Below are positions 1-6,282 of a stretch of DNA of 6,365 nucleotides, piece after piece (the first letter of the stretch is position 1; each line of letters opens with the position of its first letter). The DNA comes from Porticoccaceae bacterium. GTDB taxonomy: Bacteria > Pseudomonadota > Gammaproteobacteria > Pseudomonadales > Porticoccaceae. The notes below the pieces were generated by a model, which had not been told where the DNA came from, ran no database searches, and saw nothing but the letters and a program-made list of their open reading frames with translations. Both the position numbers and the translations under genes were made by a program. The DNA lies in NCBI GenBank assembly GCA_023229065.1, contig JALNZZ010000116.1, positions 1 through 6,365 on the forward strand, written 5' to 3'.

Positions 1-854
1 TCCCTCGGGAAGAGGCCATGGACGCCGCCAACCTCTATCTGCGCGAAATCGGTTTCGCGGCCCTGCTGACAGCAGAAGAGGAGGTGTACTACGCTCGCCT
101 GGTGCAGAAAGGCGACGAGAAAGCCCGTCATCACATGATCGAGAGCAATCTGCGCCTGGTGGTGAAGATTGCCCGGCGCTACGTCAATCGCGGGCTGGCC
201 CTGCTCGACCTGATTGAGGAAGGCAATCTCGGCCTGATCCGCGCGGTAGAAAAGTTCAACCCCGAACTGGGCTATCGTTTCTCTACTTATGCCACCTGGT
301 GGATCCGGCAAACCATGGAGCGGGCGCTGATGAATCAGACTCGCACCATTCGCTTGCCCATTCACGTCGTCAAGCAGCTCAACACCTATCTGCGCGCAGC
401 CCGCCAGCTTGCGCAAGAGCTGGACCACGACCCCAGCCCCGAGGAAATTGCTCAGCTGTTGGAAAAGCCGGTGGATGAGGTGTCCCGGGTTCTGGAGCTC
501 AACGAGAGAGTCACTTCCGTGGATCTCCCCTTCGGTCGCTCAGGGGACAAGACACTGGTGGAAACCATCGCTGACCATGGGCAGCTCGATCCCGAGGAGG
601 TGCTGGAAGAGGACGATATGGCGATCGTGCTGATGAAGCTGGTCAGCGAACTCACTGACAAGCAGCAGGAGGTACTGGCTCGCCGCTTCGGGCTAAACAA
701 CCACAACCCGCAGACGCTGGAAGAGGTGGGCCGCGAAGTAGGACTCACCCGCGAGCGGGTCCGTCAGATCCAGGTGGAGGCCTTGCGGCGTCTGAAGTCT
801 CTCATGTTGCGGGAGGGCCTGGACCCCTCGATACTGTTTGGTGAGCATTCATAA
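1..854 (+). CDS. rpoS: RNA polymerase sigma factor RpoS (5' end off the window)
   Basis: Alternative sigma factor that directs core RNA polymerase to stationary-phase and general-stress promoters. The frame is open to the window edge (codons from base 3), so the ATG at 18 is an internal Met and roughly 50 N-terminal residues are missing compared with the usual ~330. Numbering from that Met, region 1.2 is at 1-35 (NLYLREIGF, LLTAEEE), region 2 at about 40-115 with NRGLALLDLIEEGNLGLI and the -10 recognition stretch RFSTYATWWIRQT (87-99), region 3 at about 120-200, and region 4 from 212 with a helix-turn-helix at about 233-258 ending in TRERVRQIQVEALRRL. GLALLDLIEEG is the RpoS wording; RpoD has GLQFLDLIQEG. 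Lys119 in RLPIHVVKQLN corresponds to E. coli Lys173, implicated in RssB-dependent turnover (family knowledge). The gene ends in TAA; no terminator hairpin is visible in the 67 bases before bcp. Confidence 0.95.
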   Translation, partial: PREEAMDAANLYLREIGFAALLTAEEEVYYARLVQKGDEKARHHMIESNLRLVVKIARRYVNRGLALLDLIEEGNLGLIRAVEKFNPELGYRFSTYATWWIRQTMERALMNQTRTIRLPIHVVKQLNTYLRAARQLAQELDHDPSPEEIAQLLEKPVDEVSRVLELNERVTSVDLPFGRSGDKTLVETIADHGQLDPEEVLEEDDMAIVLMKLVSELTDKQQEVLARRFGLNNHNPQTLEEVGREVGLTRERVRQIQVEALRRLKSLMLREGLDPSILFGEHS

Positions 855-921
855 GATTGGTGAGTGCGCATAAAGAAAGTATCGCCAGCCACGTTTACAC
901 GACTTTGCAGGAGAATTGACA

Positions 922-1401
922 ATGAATCACCCCAAGATTGGCAATATGGCACCGGCCTTCAGCCTTCCCAATCAACGTGGCGAAAAGATCAGCCTGAAGG
1001 ACTTCAAGGGCAGCAAAAACGTTGTCCTGTACTTTTATCCCAAAGCCATGACACCGGGTTGTACCACCCAAGCCTGCGGTATACGCGACAGCAAAGAGGC
1101 TTTTGAGGCGCTGGACACCGTCGTATTCGCCGTCAGTCCCGATCCGGTGGCGCGCCTGAAAAAGTTTGAGGAAAAGCAATCGCTCAACTTTGATCTGCTG
1201 GCCGATGAGGATCATGCGGTTGCGGACAAGTACGGCGTGTGGGGACCGAAAAAGTTTATGGGCAGAGAGTACGATGGCATCCATCGCATGACCTTTATCA
1301 TCAACAAGGAAGGTCGTCTCGTCCACCACATGCCCAAGGTCAAAACCAAGACCCACCATGAGGATGTGCTGGCCTGGGTTGGTGAAAACCTCGCGCCCTG
1401 A
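922..1401 (+). CDS. bcp: Thioredoxin-dependent peroxiredoxin, Bcp/PrxQ type
   Basis: Cytoplasmic thiol peroxidase that reduces hydrogen peroxide and organic hydroperoxides, normally recycled by thioredoxin. The 159-residue product matches the family size (E. coli Bcp is about 156). It has the AhpC/TSA thioredoxin fold, with FYPKAMTPGCTTQACGIRD carrying the peroxidatic Cys47 and the resolving Cys52 five residues later, the arrangement of the atypical two-Cys PrxQ group. Later family blocks are LLADEDHAVADKYGVWG and MTFIINKEGRL. I chose ATG 922 because AGGAG at 909-913 sits 8 bases upstream; an in-frame TTG at 916 lies almost on that site and is unlikely. The gene is 67 bases behind rpoS with no clear terminator or strong promoter between, so read-through from rpoS is possible. 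It is expected to act in oxidative-stress defence, a process that RpoS usually controls. Confidence 0.95.
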   Translation: MNHPKIGNMAPAFSLPNQRGEKISLKDFKGSKNVVLYFYPKAMTPGCTTQACGIRDSKEAFEALDTVVFAVSPDPVARLKKFEEKQSLNFDLLADEDHAVADKYGVWGPKKFMGREYDGIHRMTFIINKEGRLVHHMPKVKTKTHHEDVLAWVGENLAP

Positions 1402-1572
1402 ACCTCGCCTGCTAAGCTCACCTTCTGGAGACGGGCTTGCTGCGGGCCGAGTGCGGCGAAGAGGCTGTTCCCGGCTCCCCCTTTCTTCTTTTCCTCTGCT
1501 TTGCTGCAAGTTGTTCAGCGGGCGCTAACCAGTTAAAGTTCCGCCCCTTACACTTTCACCCGAGGTCACTGC
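1402..1572. other. Intergenic region bcp-yajC with pyrimidine tract
   Basis: This 171-base gap holds no gene that I can support. It contains an uninterrupted 23-base pyrimidine run at 1475-1497, G-poor in its surroundings, and two copies of TTGCTGC (1437-1443 and 1501-1507). There is no classical hairpin plus T-run terminator behind bcp. The C/T-rich, G-poor stretch would suit Rho-dependent termination, which is inference only. A promoter for yajC is expected here, but none is convincing. Confidence 0.4.
1520..1546 (+). other. Weak hairpin upstream of yajC
   Basis: GGGCG (1520-1524) pairs with CGCCC (1542-1546), and AAC (1527-1529) with GTT (1538-1540), separated by a small asymmetric internal loop; the apical loop is CAGTTAAA. 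There is no T-run after it, so it is not a standard terminator. It ends 26 bases before the yajC start and could be a 5' leader structure or chance. Confidence 0.25.
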
Positions 1573-1905
1573 ATGAGTCTGCCCACTGAATTGTTTACCT
1601 TCGCCCAGGCGGCGCCGGCACCAGAGGCCAGCCCGCTGGTCACCCTGCTGATGTTCGCAGGTTTGTTCGTATTTATGTACCTCCTGATCATCCGCCCCCA
1701 GCGCAAGCGCCACAAGGATCATCAGCAGCTGGTCGCAGGCCTGGCCAAGGGCGATGAGGTGGTGATGACCAGTGGCATCATCGGCAAGATCGTCAAGCTC
1801 GAAGGGGATTACATCGAGGTGGAGGTCAATGACAACGTCAACCTCAAGTTTCAGAAGGTGGCTGTGCATGCCGTGCTGCCCAAGGGCACGATCAAATCTA
1901 TCTGA
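1573..1905 (+). CDS. yajC: Preprotein translocase accessory subunit YajC
   Basis: Small inner-membrane protein that associates with the SecDF complex of the Sec translocon. The 110-residue product has the family layout: a short N-terminal segment with an Ala/Pro-rich stretch, one transmembrane helix at about 20-40 (SPLVTLLMFAGLFVFMYLLI), then the hallmark basic RPQRKR at 41-46 and a soluble C-terminal domain with LAKGDEVVMTSGIIGKIV, which is strongly conserved. The start is ATG 1573 with GAGG at 1562-1565, 7 bases upstream. In most gammaproteobacteria yajC sits between tgt and secD/secF. Here bcp lies before it and a PLP enzyme after it, so it has been separated from its partners, or is a second copy; the window cannot tell which. 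A GC-rich hairpin follows the stop. Confidence 0.95.
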   Translation: MSLPTELFTFAQAAPAPEASPLVTLLMFAGLFVFMYLLIIRPQRKRHKDHQQLVAGLAKGDEVVMTSGIIGKIVKLEGDYIEVEVNDNVNLKFQKVAVHAVLPKGTIKSI

Positions 1906-1935
1906 GCCCGATTGTCGCGCGCGCTCAGCGCCAGT

Positions 1936-1958
1936 GGGGCTGCCTCAATGGCTGCCCC
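1936..1958 (+). terminator. GC-rich hairpin after yajC, possible weak terminator
   Basis: GGGGCTGCC (1936-1944) pairs with GGCTGCCCC (1950-1958) with a single central T-T mismatch, giving eight base pairs, seven or more of them G-C, around the loop TCAAT. It starts about 30 bases after the yajC stop. What follows is C-rich rather than T-rich, so this is not a textbook intrinsic terminator. It may be a weak terminator, an RNA 3' stabiliser, or an attenuator before the next gene. Confidence 0.4.
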
Positions 1959-2008
1959 CTGCTCCCTCCAGCCGACAAACTCCTCTACTGATAACAGGGT
2001 GAACGGTT

Positions 2009-3025
2009 ATGGCCGGCCTTGTGTTTCCACCCCGTCTTGCTCTGTCGCAAACGCCCACGCCTCTGCAGCCGCTCGACCGGCTGTCACGGCAGCTGGGTGG
2101 CCCCCGCATCTGGGTCAAGCGCGACGACCTCACCGAGTGTGCCGCCAGCGGCAATAAAATCCGCAAGCTGGAGTACACCCTGGCGGCGGCTCTGGCTGAC
2201 GGCTGTGACACTCTGATCACCAGCGGCGGTGTGCAGTCCAACCACTGCCGCGCCACGGCGTTGCTGGGCGCACGGCTGGGGCTCAAGGTGCACCTGATCT
2301 TGCGTGACGAGGGGGATTACCAAAACCCGCCTGTCGGCAATCTGCTGCTGGATTATCTTGCCGGTGCAGAGGTATCGCTCTATCCCCGTCAGCAGTATGT
2401 GGCGGAGCATCAGCAGCTGGTGGCCGAATGGCGCGCCAGCTATGTGCGCCAGGGCCGCAAACCCTGGGTGATTCCGGTGGGAGCAAGCGATGGTTACGGC
2501 GTGTGGGGCTATATTGGCTGCATCCGCGAGCTGGAGGCGGATATCGCTGCCGCAGCCATTCACCCTGGGCTGATTGTGCATGCTACAGGTTCCGGGGGTA
2601 CGCAAGCGGGTCTTACTCTGGGGGCGAGGCTGTTCAATATAGGCTGCCCTGTGCTGGGCATCGCTGTCTGTGACAGTGAGCAGTGGTTTCGCGACAAGGT
2701 GTGGGCAGATATTCAGCACTGGCGCCAGTTGAGCGGTAGCCGCGACGGTGTGGAAAAAACAGATATCCGCGTCAATGATCGCTATATCGGGCCCGGTTAT
2801 GGTGTTGCTTCCGAGGAGGTGTTTGCCACCATTCGCGAGGTGGCTGCGTTGGAGGGACTGCTACTTGACCCCGTGTACAGTGGTAAGGCGTTCCATGGTC
2901 TGGTGAGCGAGATTCGCGCAGGTAATCTGACCAGTGCCGCAGATGTCATTTTTGTGCATACGGGTGGCTTGTTCGGGTTGCTGGCCCAGGGAGAGCAGCT
3001 CGGTTTTAGCAGGGGGCCGCGCTAG
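2009..3025 (+). CDS. PLP-dependent D-cysteine desulfhydrase family enzyme
   Basis: Fold-type II pyridoxal-phosphate enzyme of the D-cysteine desulfhydrase/ACC deaminase family (338 residues, normal length). The likely PLP lysine is Lys50 in SGNKIRKLEY. Ser77-Asn78-His79 in TSGGVQSNH is the substrate-side serine motif, and HATGSGGTQAG (191-201) is the phosphate-binding loop. At the two positions that I recall separating ACC deaminase (Glu, Leu) from D-cysteine desulfhydrase (Ser, Thr), this protein has Ser291 (LDPVYSGK) and Thr318 (FVHTGG). That favours conversion of D-cysteine to pyruvate, H2S and ammonia. L-cysteate sulfo-lyase (CuyA) belongs to the same family and is an alternative, so I give no gene symbol. 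The start is ATG 2009 with AGGGTGA at 1996-2002, 6 bases upstream. It is probably cytoplasmic; no signal peptide is seen. Neighbours give no pathway clue. Confidence 0.88.
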   Translation: MAGLVFPPRLALSQTPTPLQPLDRLSRQLGGPRIWVKRDDLTECAASGNKIRKLEYTLAAALADGCDTLITSGGVQSNHCRATALLGARLGLKVHLILRDEGDYQNPPVGNLLLDYLAGAEVSLYPRQQYVAEHQQLVAEWRASYVRQGRKPWVIPVGASDGYGVWGYIGCIRELEADIAAAAIHPGLIVHATGSGGTQAGLTLGARLFNIGCPVLGIAVCDSEQWFRDKVWADIQHWRQLSGSRDGVEKTDIRVNDRYIGPGYGVASEEVFATIREVAALEGLLLDPVYSGKAFHGLVSEIRAGNLTSAADVIFVHTGGLFGLLAQGEQLGFSRGPR

Positions 3026-3061
3026 TGTTGTTGGGGCGTACCTCTCATGTATGACAAGTAA

Positions 3062-3090
3062 TTGTGACCCTCTGGCCGGCAGCCCATAAT
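3062..3090 (+). promoter_or_regulatory. Candidate sigma-70 promoter for the 5'-nucleotidase gene
   Basis: TTGTGA (3062-3067, four of six -35 bases) and CATAAT (3085-3090, five of six -10 bases) are separated by exactly 17 bases. Transcription would begin near 3097, giving a leader of about 23 bases that contains the GGAG ribosome binding site at 3106-3109. This is the best match in the 94-base gap and would make the nucleotidase an independent unit. Confidence 0.5.
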
Positions 3091-3119
3091 CAGCGGGTAT
3101 TCAACGGAGTCTACTATCT

Positions 3120-4043
3120 ATGATCAGGCAAGCTATGACCAGGACAAGCAGCTTCGGCGACAAGCTGGTGATCGCCATCTCCTCCCGGGTACTGTTCGAT
3201 TTGTCAGAGAGTGACCGCATCTTTCGCGAGGAGGGGTTGGCGGCCTATTCTCAGCATCAGATTGACCATGAGACAGAGGTTCTGCAGCCGGGAGAGGCTT
3301 TTCCGCTGGTGGAGAAGCTGCTGCGTATCAATGAAAAGCTCGGGGGTGAGCCGCGGGTAGAGGTGATTCTGTTATCTCGCAACTCTGCAGACACGGGCTT
3401 GAGGGTGTTCAACTCCATCGAACATCATCGCCTCAATATCAGTCGCGCGGCTTTCTGCGGTGGATCTTCGCCTTACCGCTATGTGTCGGCCTTTGGCTGT
3501 CACCTGTTTCTTTCCACTCAGGCCGAGGATGTGCGCAGCGCTCTGGATCACGGCGTCGCCGCTGCCACGCTGTTGCCTTCCAGTAAGGTTCAGCGCGAGG
3601 GCGATGAGCTGCGCTTTGCCTTCGACGGCGATGCGGTGATCTTCTCCGACGAAGCGGAAAAAATCTTCAAGAGCGAAGGGCTGGAAGCATTTACCAAGAG
3701 CGAGAAGGCATCGGCCCGGCAGCCGCTCAATGCCGGGCCATTCAAAAACTTTCTCGCTGCGTTGCACAGTCTCCAGGCCGAGTTCAACCCCGAGGAATGC
3801 CCGATTCGTACGGCGCTGGTGACGGCGCGCTCGGCACCCGCTCACGAACGGGTAGTGATGACACTGCGGTCCTGGAATATCCGCATCGACGAGTCGCTGT
3901 TCCTGGGCGGCTTGCCCAAGGGAGAGTTTCTCAAGGCCTACGGTGCCGATGTCTTTTTTGATGACCAGCAACAGCACTGCGAGTCCGCCAGCCCCCATGT
4001 CTCGACCGGCCATGTGCCCCATGGGATTGCCAATGAAAGGTGA
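3120..4043 (+). CDS. 5'-nucleotidase, cytosolic cN-I type
   Basis: Predicted cytoplasmic nucleoside 5'-monophosphatase of the family that includes animal cytosolic 5'-nucleotidase I (Pfam 5-nucleotidase, PF06189); 307 residues. Seen directly: an N-terminal block KLVIAISSRVLFDLSESD, then EEGLAAYSQHQIDHE and a proline/glycine PGEAFPLVEKLL stretch; the HAD-like nucleophile motif FDGDAVIFSDE with Asp169 and Asp171; a second motif TALVTARSAPAHERV with Thr235 and Arg237; LGGLPKGEFL with Lys267; acidic FFDDQ at Asp281-Asp282; and the C-terminal STGHVPHGIANE. All catalytic elements appear present. ATG 3120 has GGAG 10 bases upstream; ATG 3135 with AGG at 3126-3128 is an alternative that would shorten the protein by five residues. 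The likely role is nucleotide turnover; substrate preference (AMP in the animal enzyme) cannot be read from sequence. The gene stands alone between a desulfhydrase gene and a tRNA gene. Confidence 0.88.
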   Translation: MIRQAMTRTSSFGDKLVIAISSRVLFDLSESDRIFREEGLAAYSQHQIDHETEVLQPGEAFPLVEKLLRINEKLGGEPRVEVILLSRNSADTGLRVFNSIEHHRLNISRAAFCGGSSPYRYVSAFGCHLFLSTQAEDVRSALDHGVAAATLLPSSKVQREGDELRFAFDGDAVIFSDEAEKIFKSEGLEAFTKSEKASARQPLNAGPFKNFLAALHSLQAEFNPEECPIRTALVTARSAPAHERVVMTLRSWNIRIDESLFLGGLPKGEFLKAYGADVFFDDQQQHCESASPHVSTGHVPHGIANER

Positions 4044-4082
4044 ATGCACCCCCTTCATATAAAAGTCGATCCGCTTACAGCG

Positions 4083-4129
4083 TTGTCATCTCATCTATTC
4101 TCCTGTCAGCCCACCATTCTATTGTCATC
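4083..4129 (+). repeat. Direct repeat TTGTCATC upstream of tRNA-Val
   Basis: The octamer TTGTCATC occurs at 4083-4090 and again at 4122-4129, 39 bases apart. The second copy contains the -35 box of the tRNA promoter. The first has no matching -10 at the right distance. It may be chance or the remnant of a second promoter. Confidence 0.3.
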
Positions 4130-4150
4130 ATCCCATCCCTGGTGTAGAAT
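4122..4150 (+). promoter_or_regulatory. Sigma-70 promoter of tRNA-Val, with GC-rich discriminator
   Basis: TTGTCA (4122-4127) and TAGAAT (4145-4150) each match five of six consensus bases and are 17 bases apart. The predicted start near 4157 leaves a tRNA leader of about 8 bases. The bases right after the -10 box are GCGCGCC, the GC-rich discriminator typical of stable-RNA promoters under stringent (ppGpp) control; that regulation is inferred from the pattern. Because no separate promoter is visible between the tRNA and thrS, this promoter may drive both. Confidence 0.8.
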
Positions 4151-4164
4151 GCGCGCCTCTCGAC

Positions 4165-4240
<76 letters not shown>

Positions 4241-4241
<1 letters not shown>

Positions 4242-4271
4242 CTTTCCCGCCTCGTCGAAGTGGCGGAAAGT
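4241..4271 (+). other. Stem-loop directly behind tRNA-Val, start of thrS leader
   Basis: ACTTTCCCGCC (4241-4251) pairs with GGCGGAAAGT (4262-4271): ten pairs with one bulged C. The ten-base loop TCGTCGAAGT includes CGT at 4253-4255, the sequence of a tRNA-Thr(CGU) anticodon. The stem begins with the last A of the tRNA CCA end. No T-run follows, so it is unlikely to be an efficient terminator. It may help 3' processing of the tRNA or form the distal arm of a thrS operator. Confidence 0.5.
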
Positions 4272-4274
4272 GTA

Positions 4275-4290
4275 CAGGCCTATGAGCCTG
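4275..4290 (+). other. Small stem-loop in the thrS leader
   Basis: CAGGC (4275-4279) pairs with GCCTG (4286-4290) around the six-base loop CTATGA. It lies between the post-tRNA hairpin and the anticodon-like hairpin next to the thrS start. Five G-C-rich pairs make it plausible, but it is short enough to be chance. Confidence 0.35.
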
Positions 4291-4307
4291 CTCCCTGATT
4301 CACCCAC

Positions 4308-4328
4308 GTGGCCTTTGGTAGGGGTCAC
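4308..4328 (+). promoter_or_regulatory. Likely ThrRS autoregulatory operator: tRNA-Thr anticodon-arm mimic
   Basis: In the RNA, GUGGCCU (4308-4314) pairs with GGGUCAC (4322-4328), seven pairs including two G-U wobbles, and encloses a seven-base loop UUGGUAG (4315-4321). Read as an anticodon loop, it has U at position 33, GGU at 34-36 (the anticodon of tRNA-Thr GGU) and A at 37. From memory, the E. coli tRNA-Thr(GGU) loop is UUGGUAA, followed by GGGU, so loop and 3' stem are nearly identical. The GGU lies at -32 to -30 from the thrS start and the hairpin ends 8 bases before the AAGGA ribosome binding site. E. coli thrS is known to be repressed by ThrRS binding an anticodon-like hairpin in this part of its leader. 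That it works the same way here is inferred. Confidence 0.7.
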
Positions 4329-4348
4329 CACTGGAAAAGGAACGCACA

Positions 4349-6268
4349 ATGCCCGTCATTACTCTTCCCGATGGCAGTCAACGCAGCTTTGACGCCCCCG
4401 TATCCGTCGCTCAAGTCGCCGAAAATATCGGTCCCGGCCTCGCCAAGGCGGCTCTCGCTGGCAAACTCGATGGCCAGTTGGTAGACACCTCTCATGTCAT
4501 CACTGACGACACCGAGCTGGCGATTGTCACCAGTCGCGATGAAGAGGGCCTCGACGTTATCCGGCACTCCTGTGCCCACCTGTTGGCCCAGGCTGTGAAA
4601 GAGCTGTTTCCCAGCGCTCAAGTCACTATCGGCCCGGTGATCGACGACGGTTTCTATTACGACTTTGCCTTCGAGCGCGCTTTTACCCCCGAAGACCTCG
4701 AAGCGATAGAAGCTAAAATGGAAGCCTTGGCCAAGGCCGATATTCCGGTCACTCGCCAGCTGATGGGTCGCGACGACGCGGTGCAGTTTTTCAAGGACAT
4801 GGGCGAGGATTACAAGGCAGAGATCATTGCCTCCATTCCCGCCAATGAGCCCATCTCGCTCTATCGTCAGGATGACTTTATCGATCTGTGCCGTGGCCCT
4901 CATGTGCCCAGTACAGGAAAAATTCCCGCCTTCAAATTGACCAAGGTGGCTGGTGCCTACTGGCGCGGTGACTCCCGCAATGAGATGCTGCAACGCATCT
5001 ATGGCACTGCCTGGGCCAACAAGAAAGATCTGACTGCCTATCTGCGTCGCATTGAGGAAGCCGAAAAGCGCGACCACCGCAAGATCGGCAAGAAGCTCGG
5101 TTTTTTCCACATGCAGGAAGAAGCGCCGGGCATGGTGTTTTGGCACCCCCGTGGCTGGACTCTCTACAAAACCATTGAGCAGTACATGCGCGGCCAGCAG
5201 CAGCGCCACGGTTACAAGGAGATCCGCACGCCCCAGATCGTGGATCTGAGCTTGTGGCAGAAATCCGGCCACGCCGACAAATTTGCCGCCGGCATGTTCA
5301 CCCTTGAGGCCGAAGAGCGTGATTTTGCCATCAAGCCCATGAACTGCCCCTGCCATGTGCAGATCTTCAACCAGGGGTTGAAGAGCTACCGTGAGCTGCC
5401 TCTGCGTCTGGCGGAGTTCGGCTCCTGTCACCGTAACGAGCCCTCCGGCTCACTGCACGGCATCATGCGGGTGCGGGGTTTTACCCAGGATGACGCCCAT
5501 ATTTTTTGCACCGAAGAGCAGATCCAGCCCGAGGTAGCAAGTTTCATCGACTTCCTGCACGAAGTGTACCGGGACTTCGGTTTTGACGAGGTGATCTACC
5601 GCTTGTCGACGCGTCCCGAAGAGCGCGTCGGCTCCGATGAAATCTGGGACAAGGCAGAAAAGGCACTGGCTGATGCTCTGGACAGTAAGGGCTTGCCCTG
5701 GGAACTGTTGCCGGGTGAAGGTGCTTTCTACGGCCCCAAAATTGAATTCTCCTTGAAGGACTGTATCGGTCGGGTCTGGCAGTTGGGCACCATTCAGGTG
5801 GACTTCTCCATGCCGGGCCGCCTCGATGCCCAGTATGTGGCAGAGGATGGCTCACGCCAGGTACCGGTGATGCTGCACCGCGCCATTCTCGGTTCCTTCG
5901 AGCGTTTTATCGGTATCCTGATCGAGCACTACGAGGGGGCTTTCCCCACCTGGTTGGCCCCGGAGCAAGTGGTGGTGATGAATATCACCGATAATCAGGC
6001 TGATTATGTCCGTCAGGTCACGGAAACATTGCAAAACAAGGGCTTCCGGGTCATAAACGACTTGAGAAACGAAAAAATCGGCTTTAAAATTCGCGAGCAC
6101 ACGATTCAGCGCATCCCCTACCTGGTGGTAGTGGGTGATCGCGAGGCTGAAACGCAGACCGTAGCCGTTCGTACCCGCAGCGGAGAGGATCTTGGCACCC
6201 TGACCTTGGATGCCTTGATAGAGCGTCTCCAGAGCGACGAACAGGGCCGCGGTCGTTCTAATGGATAA
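4349..6268 (+). CDS. thrS: Threonyl-tRNA synthetase
   Basis: Cytoplasmic class II synthetase that charges tRNA-Thr with threonine; 639 residues against 642 in E. coli. Domain order: TGS domain at 1-62; editing domain that removes mischarged serine, with HSCAH (His73, His77) and CRGPH (Cys181, His185); catalytic core at about 240-530; and a C-terminal anticodon-binding domain at about 535-635. The catalytic zinc ligands Cys333 (NCPCH), His384 (DDAHIFC) and His510 (MLHRAILGSFERF) match E. coli 334, 385 and 511. Motif 2 is FGSCHRNEPSG with Arg362. Nothing is missing. ATG 4349 is preceded by AAGGA at 4337-4341, 7 bases away, and agrees with the family N-terminus. Expression is probably self-repressed through the anticodon-like hairpin just upstream, and it may be co-transcribed with tRNA-Val. 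infC follows after 14 bases, the usual gammaproteobacterial order. Confidence 0.98.
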   Translation: MPVITLPDGSQRSFDAPVSVAQVAENIGPGLAKAALAGKLDGQLVDTSHVITDDTELAIVTSRDEEGLDVIRHSCAHLLAQAVKELFPSAQVTIGPVIDDGFYYDFAFERAFTPEDLEAIEAKMEALAKADIPVTRQLMGRDDAVQFFKDMGEDYKAEIIASIPANEPISLYRQDDFIDLCRGPHVPSTGKIPAFKLTKVAGAYWRGDSRNEMLQRIYGTAWANKKDLTAYLRRIEEAEKRDHRKIGKKLGFFHMQEEAPGMVFWHPRGWTLYKTIEQYMRGQQQRHGYKEIRTPQIVDLSLWQKSGHADKFAAGMFTLEAEERDFAIKPMNCPCHVQIFNQGLKSYRELPLRLAEFGSCHRNEPSGSLHGIMRVRGFTQDDAHIFCTEEQIQPEVASFIDFLHEVYRDFGFDEVIYRLSTRPEERVGSDEIWDKAEKALADALDSKGLPWELLPGEGAFYGPKIEFSLKDCIGRVWQLGTIQVDFSMPGRLDAQYVAEDGSRQVPVMLHRAILGSFERFIGILIEHYEGAFPTWLAPEQVVVMNITDNQADYVRQVTETLQNKGFRVINDLRNEKIGFKIREHTIQRIPYLVVVGDREAETQTVAVRTRSGEDLGTLTLDALIERLQSDEQGRGRSNG

Positions 6269-6282
6269 GTGGGAGAAACACT

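Noticed and set aside
857..885. TTGGTG plus TATCGC with 17-base spacing as a bcp promoter
   Set aside because: Each box matches only about half of the consensus; this level is expected by chance.
895..1509. 204-codon open frame on the - strand across bcp
   Set aside because: It overlaps the whole of bcp, whose motifs are complete, and has no recognisable domain or credible ribosome binding site.
1511..1539. TTGTTC plus TAAAGT with 17-base spacing as a yajC promoter
   Set aside because: Only three of six and four of six consensus bases match, and the -10 lies within a possible hairpin. Spacing alone is not enough.
3372..4058. 228-codon open frame on the - strand across the nucleotidase gene
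   Set aside because: It is a shadow of the + strand gene, which carries all the family motifs.
4304..4311. Perfect 8-base palindrome CCACGTGG as a protein-binding site
   Set aside because: A single short palindrome with no second copy. Its right half is part of the anticodon-like hairpin, which explains it better.
4325..5431. Long open frame of 368 codons on the - strand inside thrS
   Set aside because: It lies fully antisense to a complete, well-conserved thrS and its translation resembles no family I know. Long antisense frames are common opposite GC-rich genes with biased third positions.
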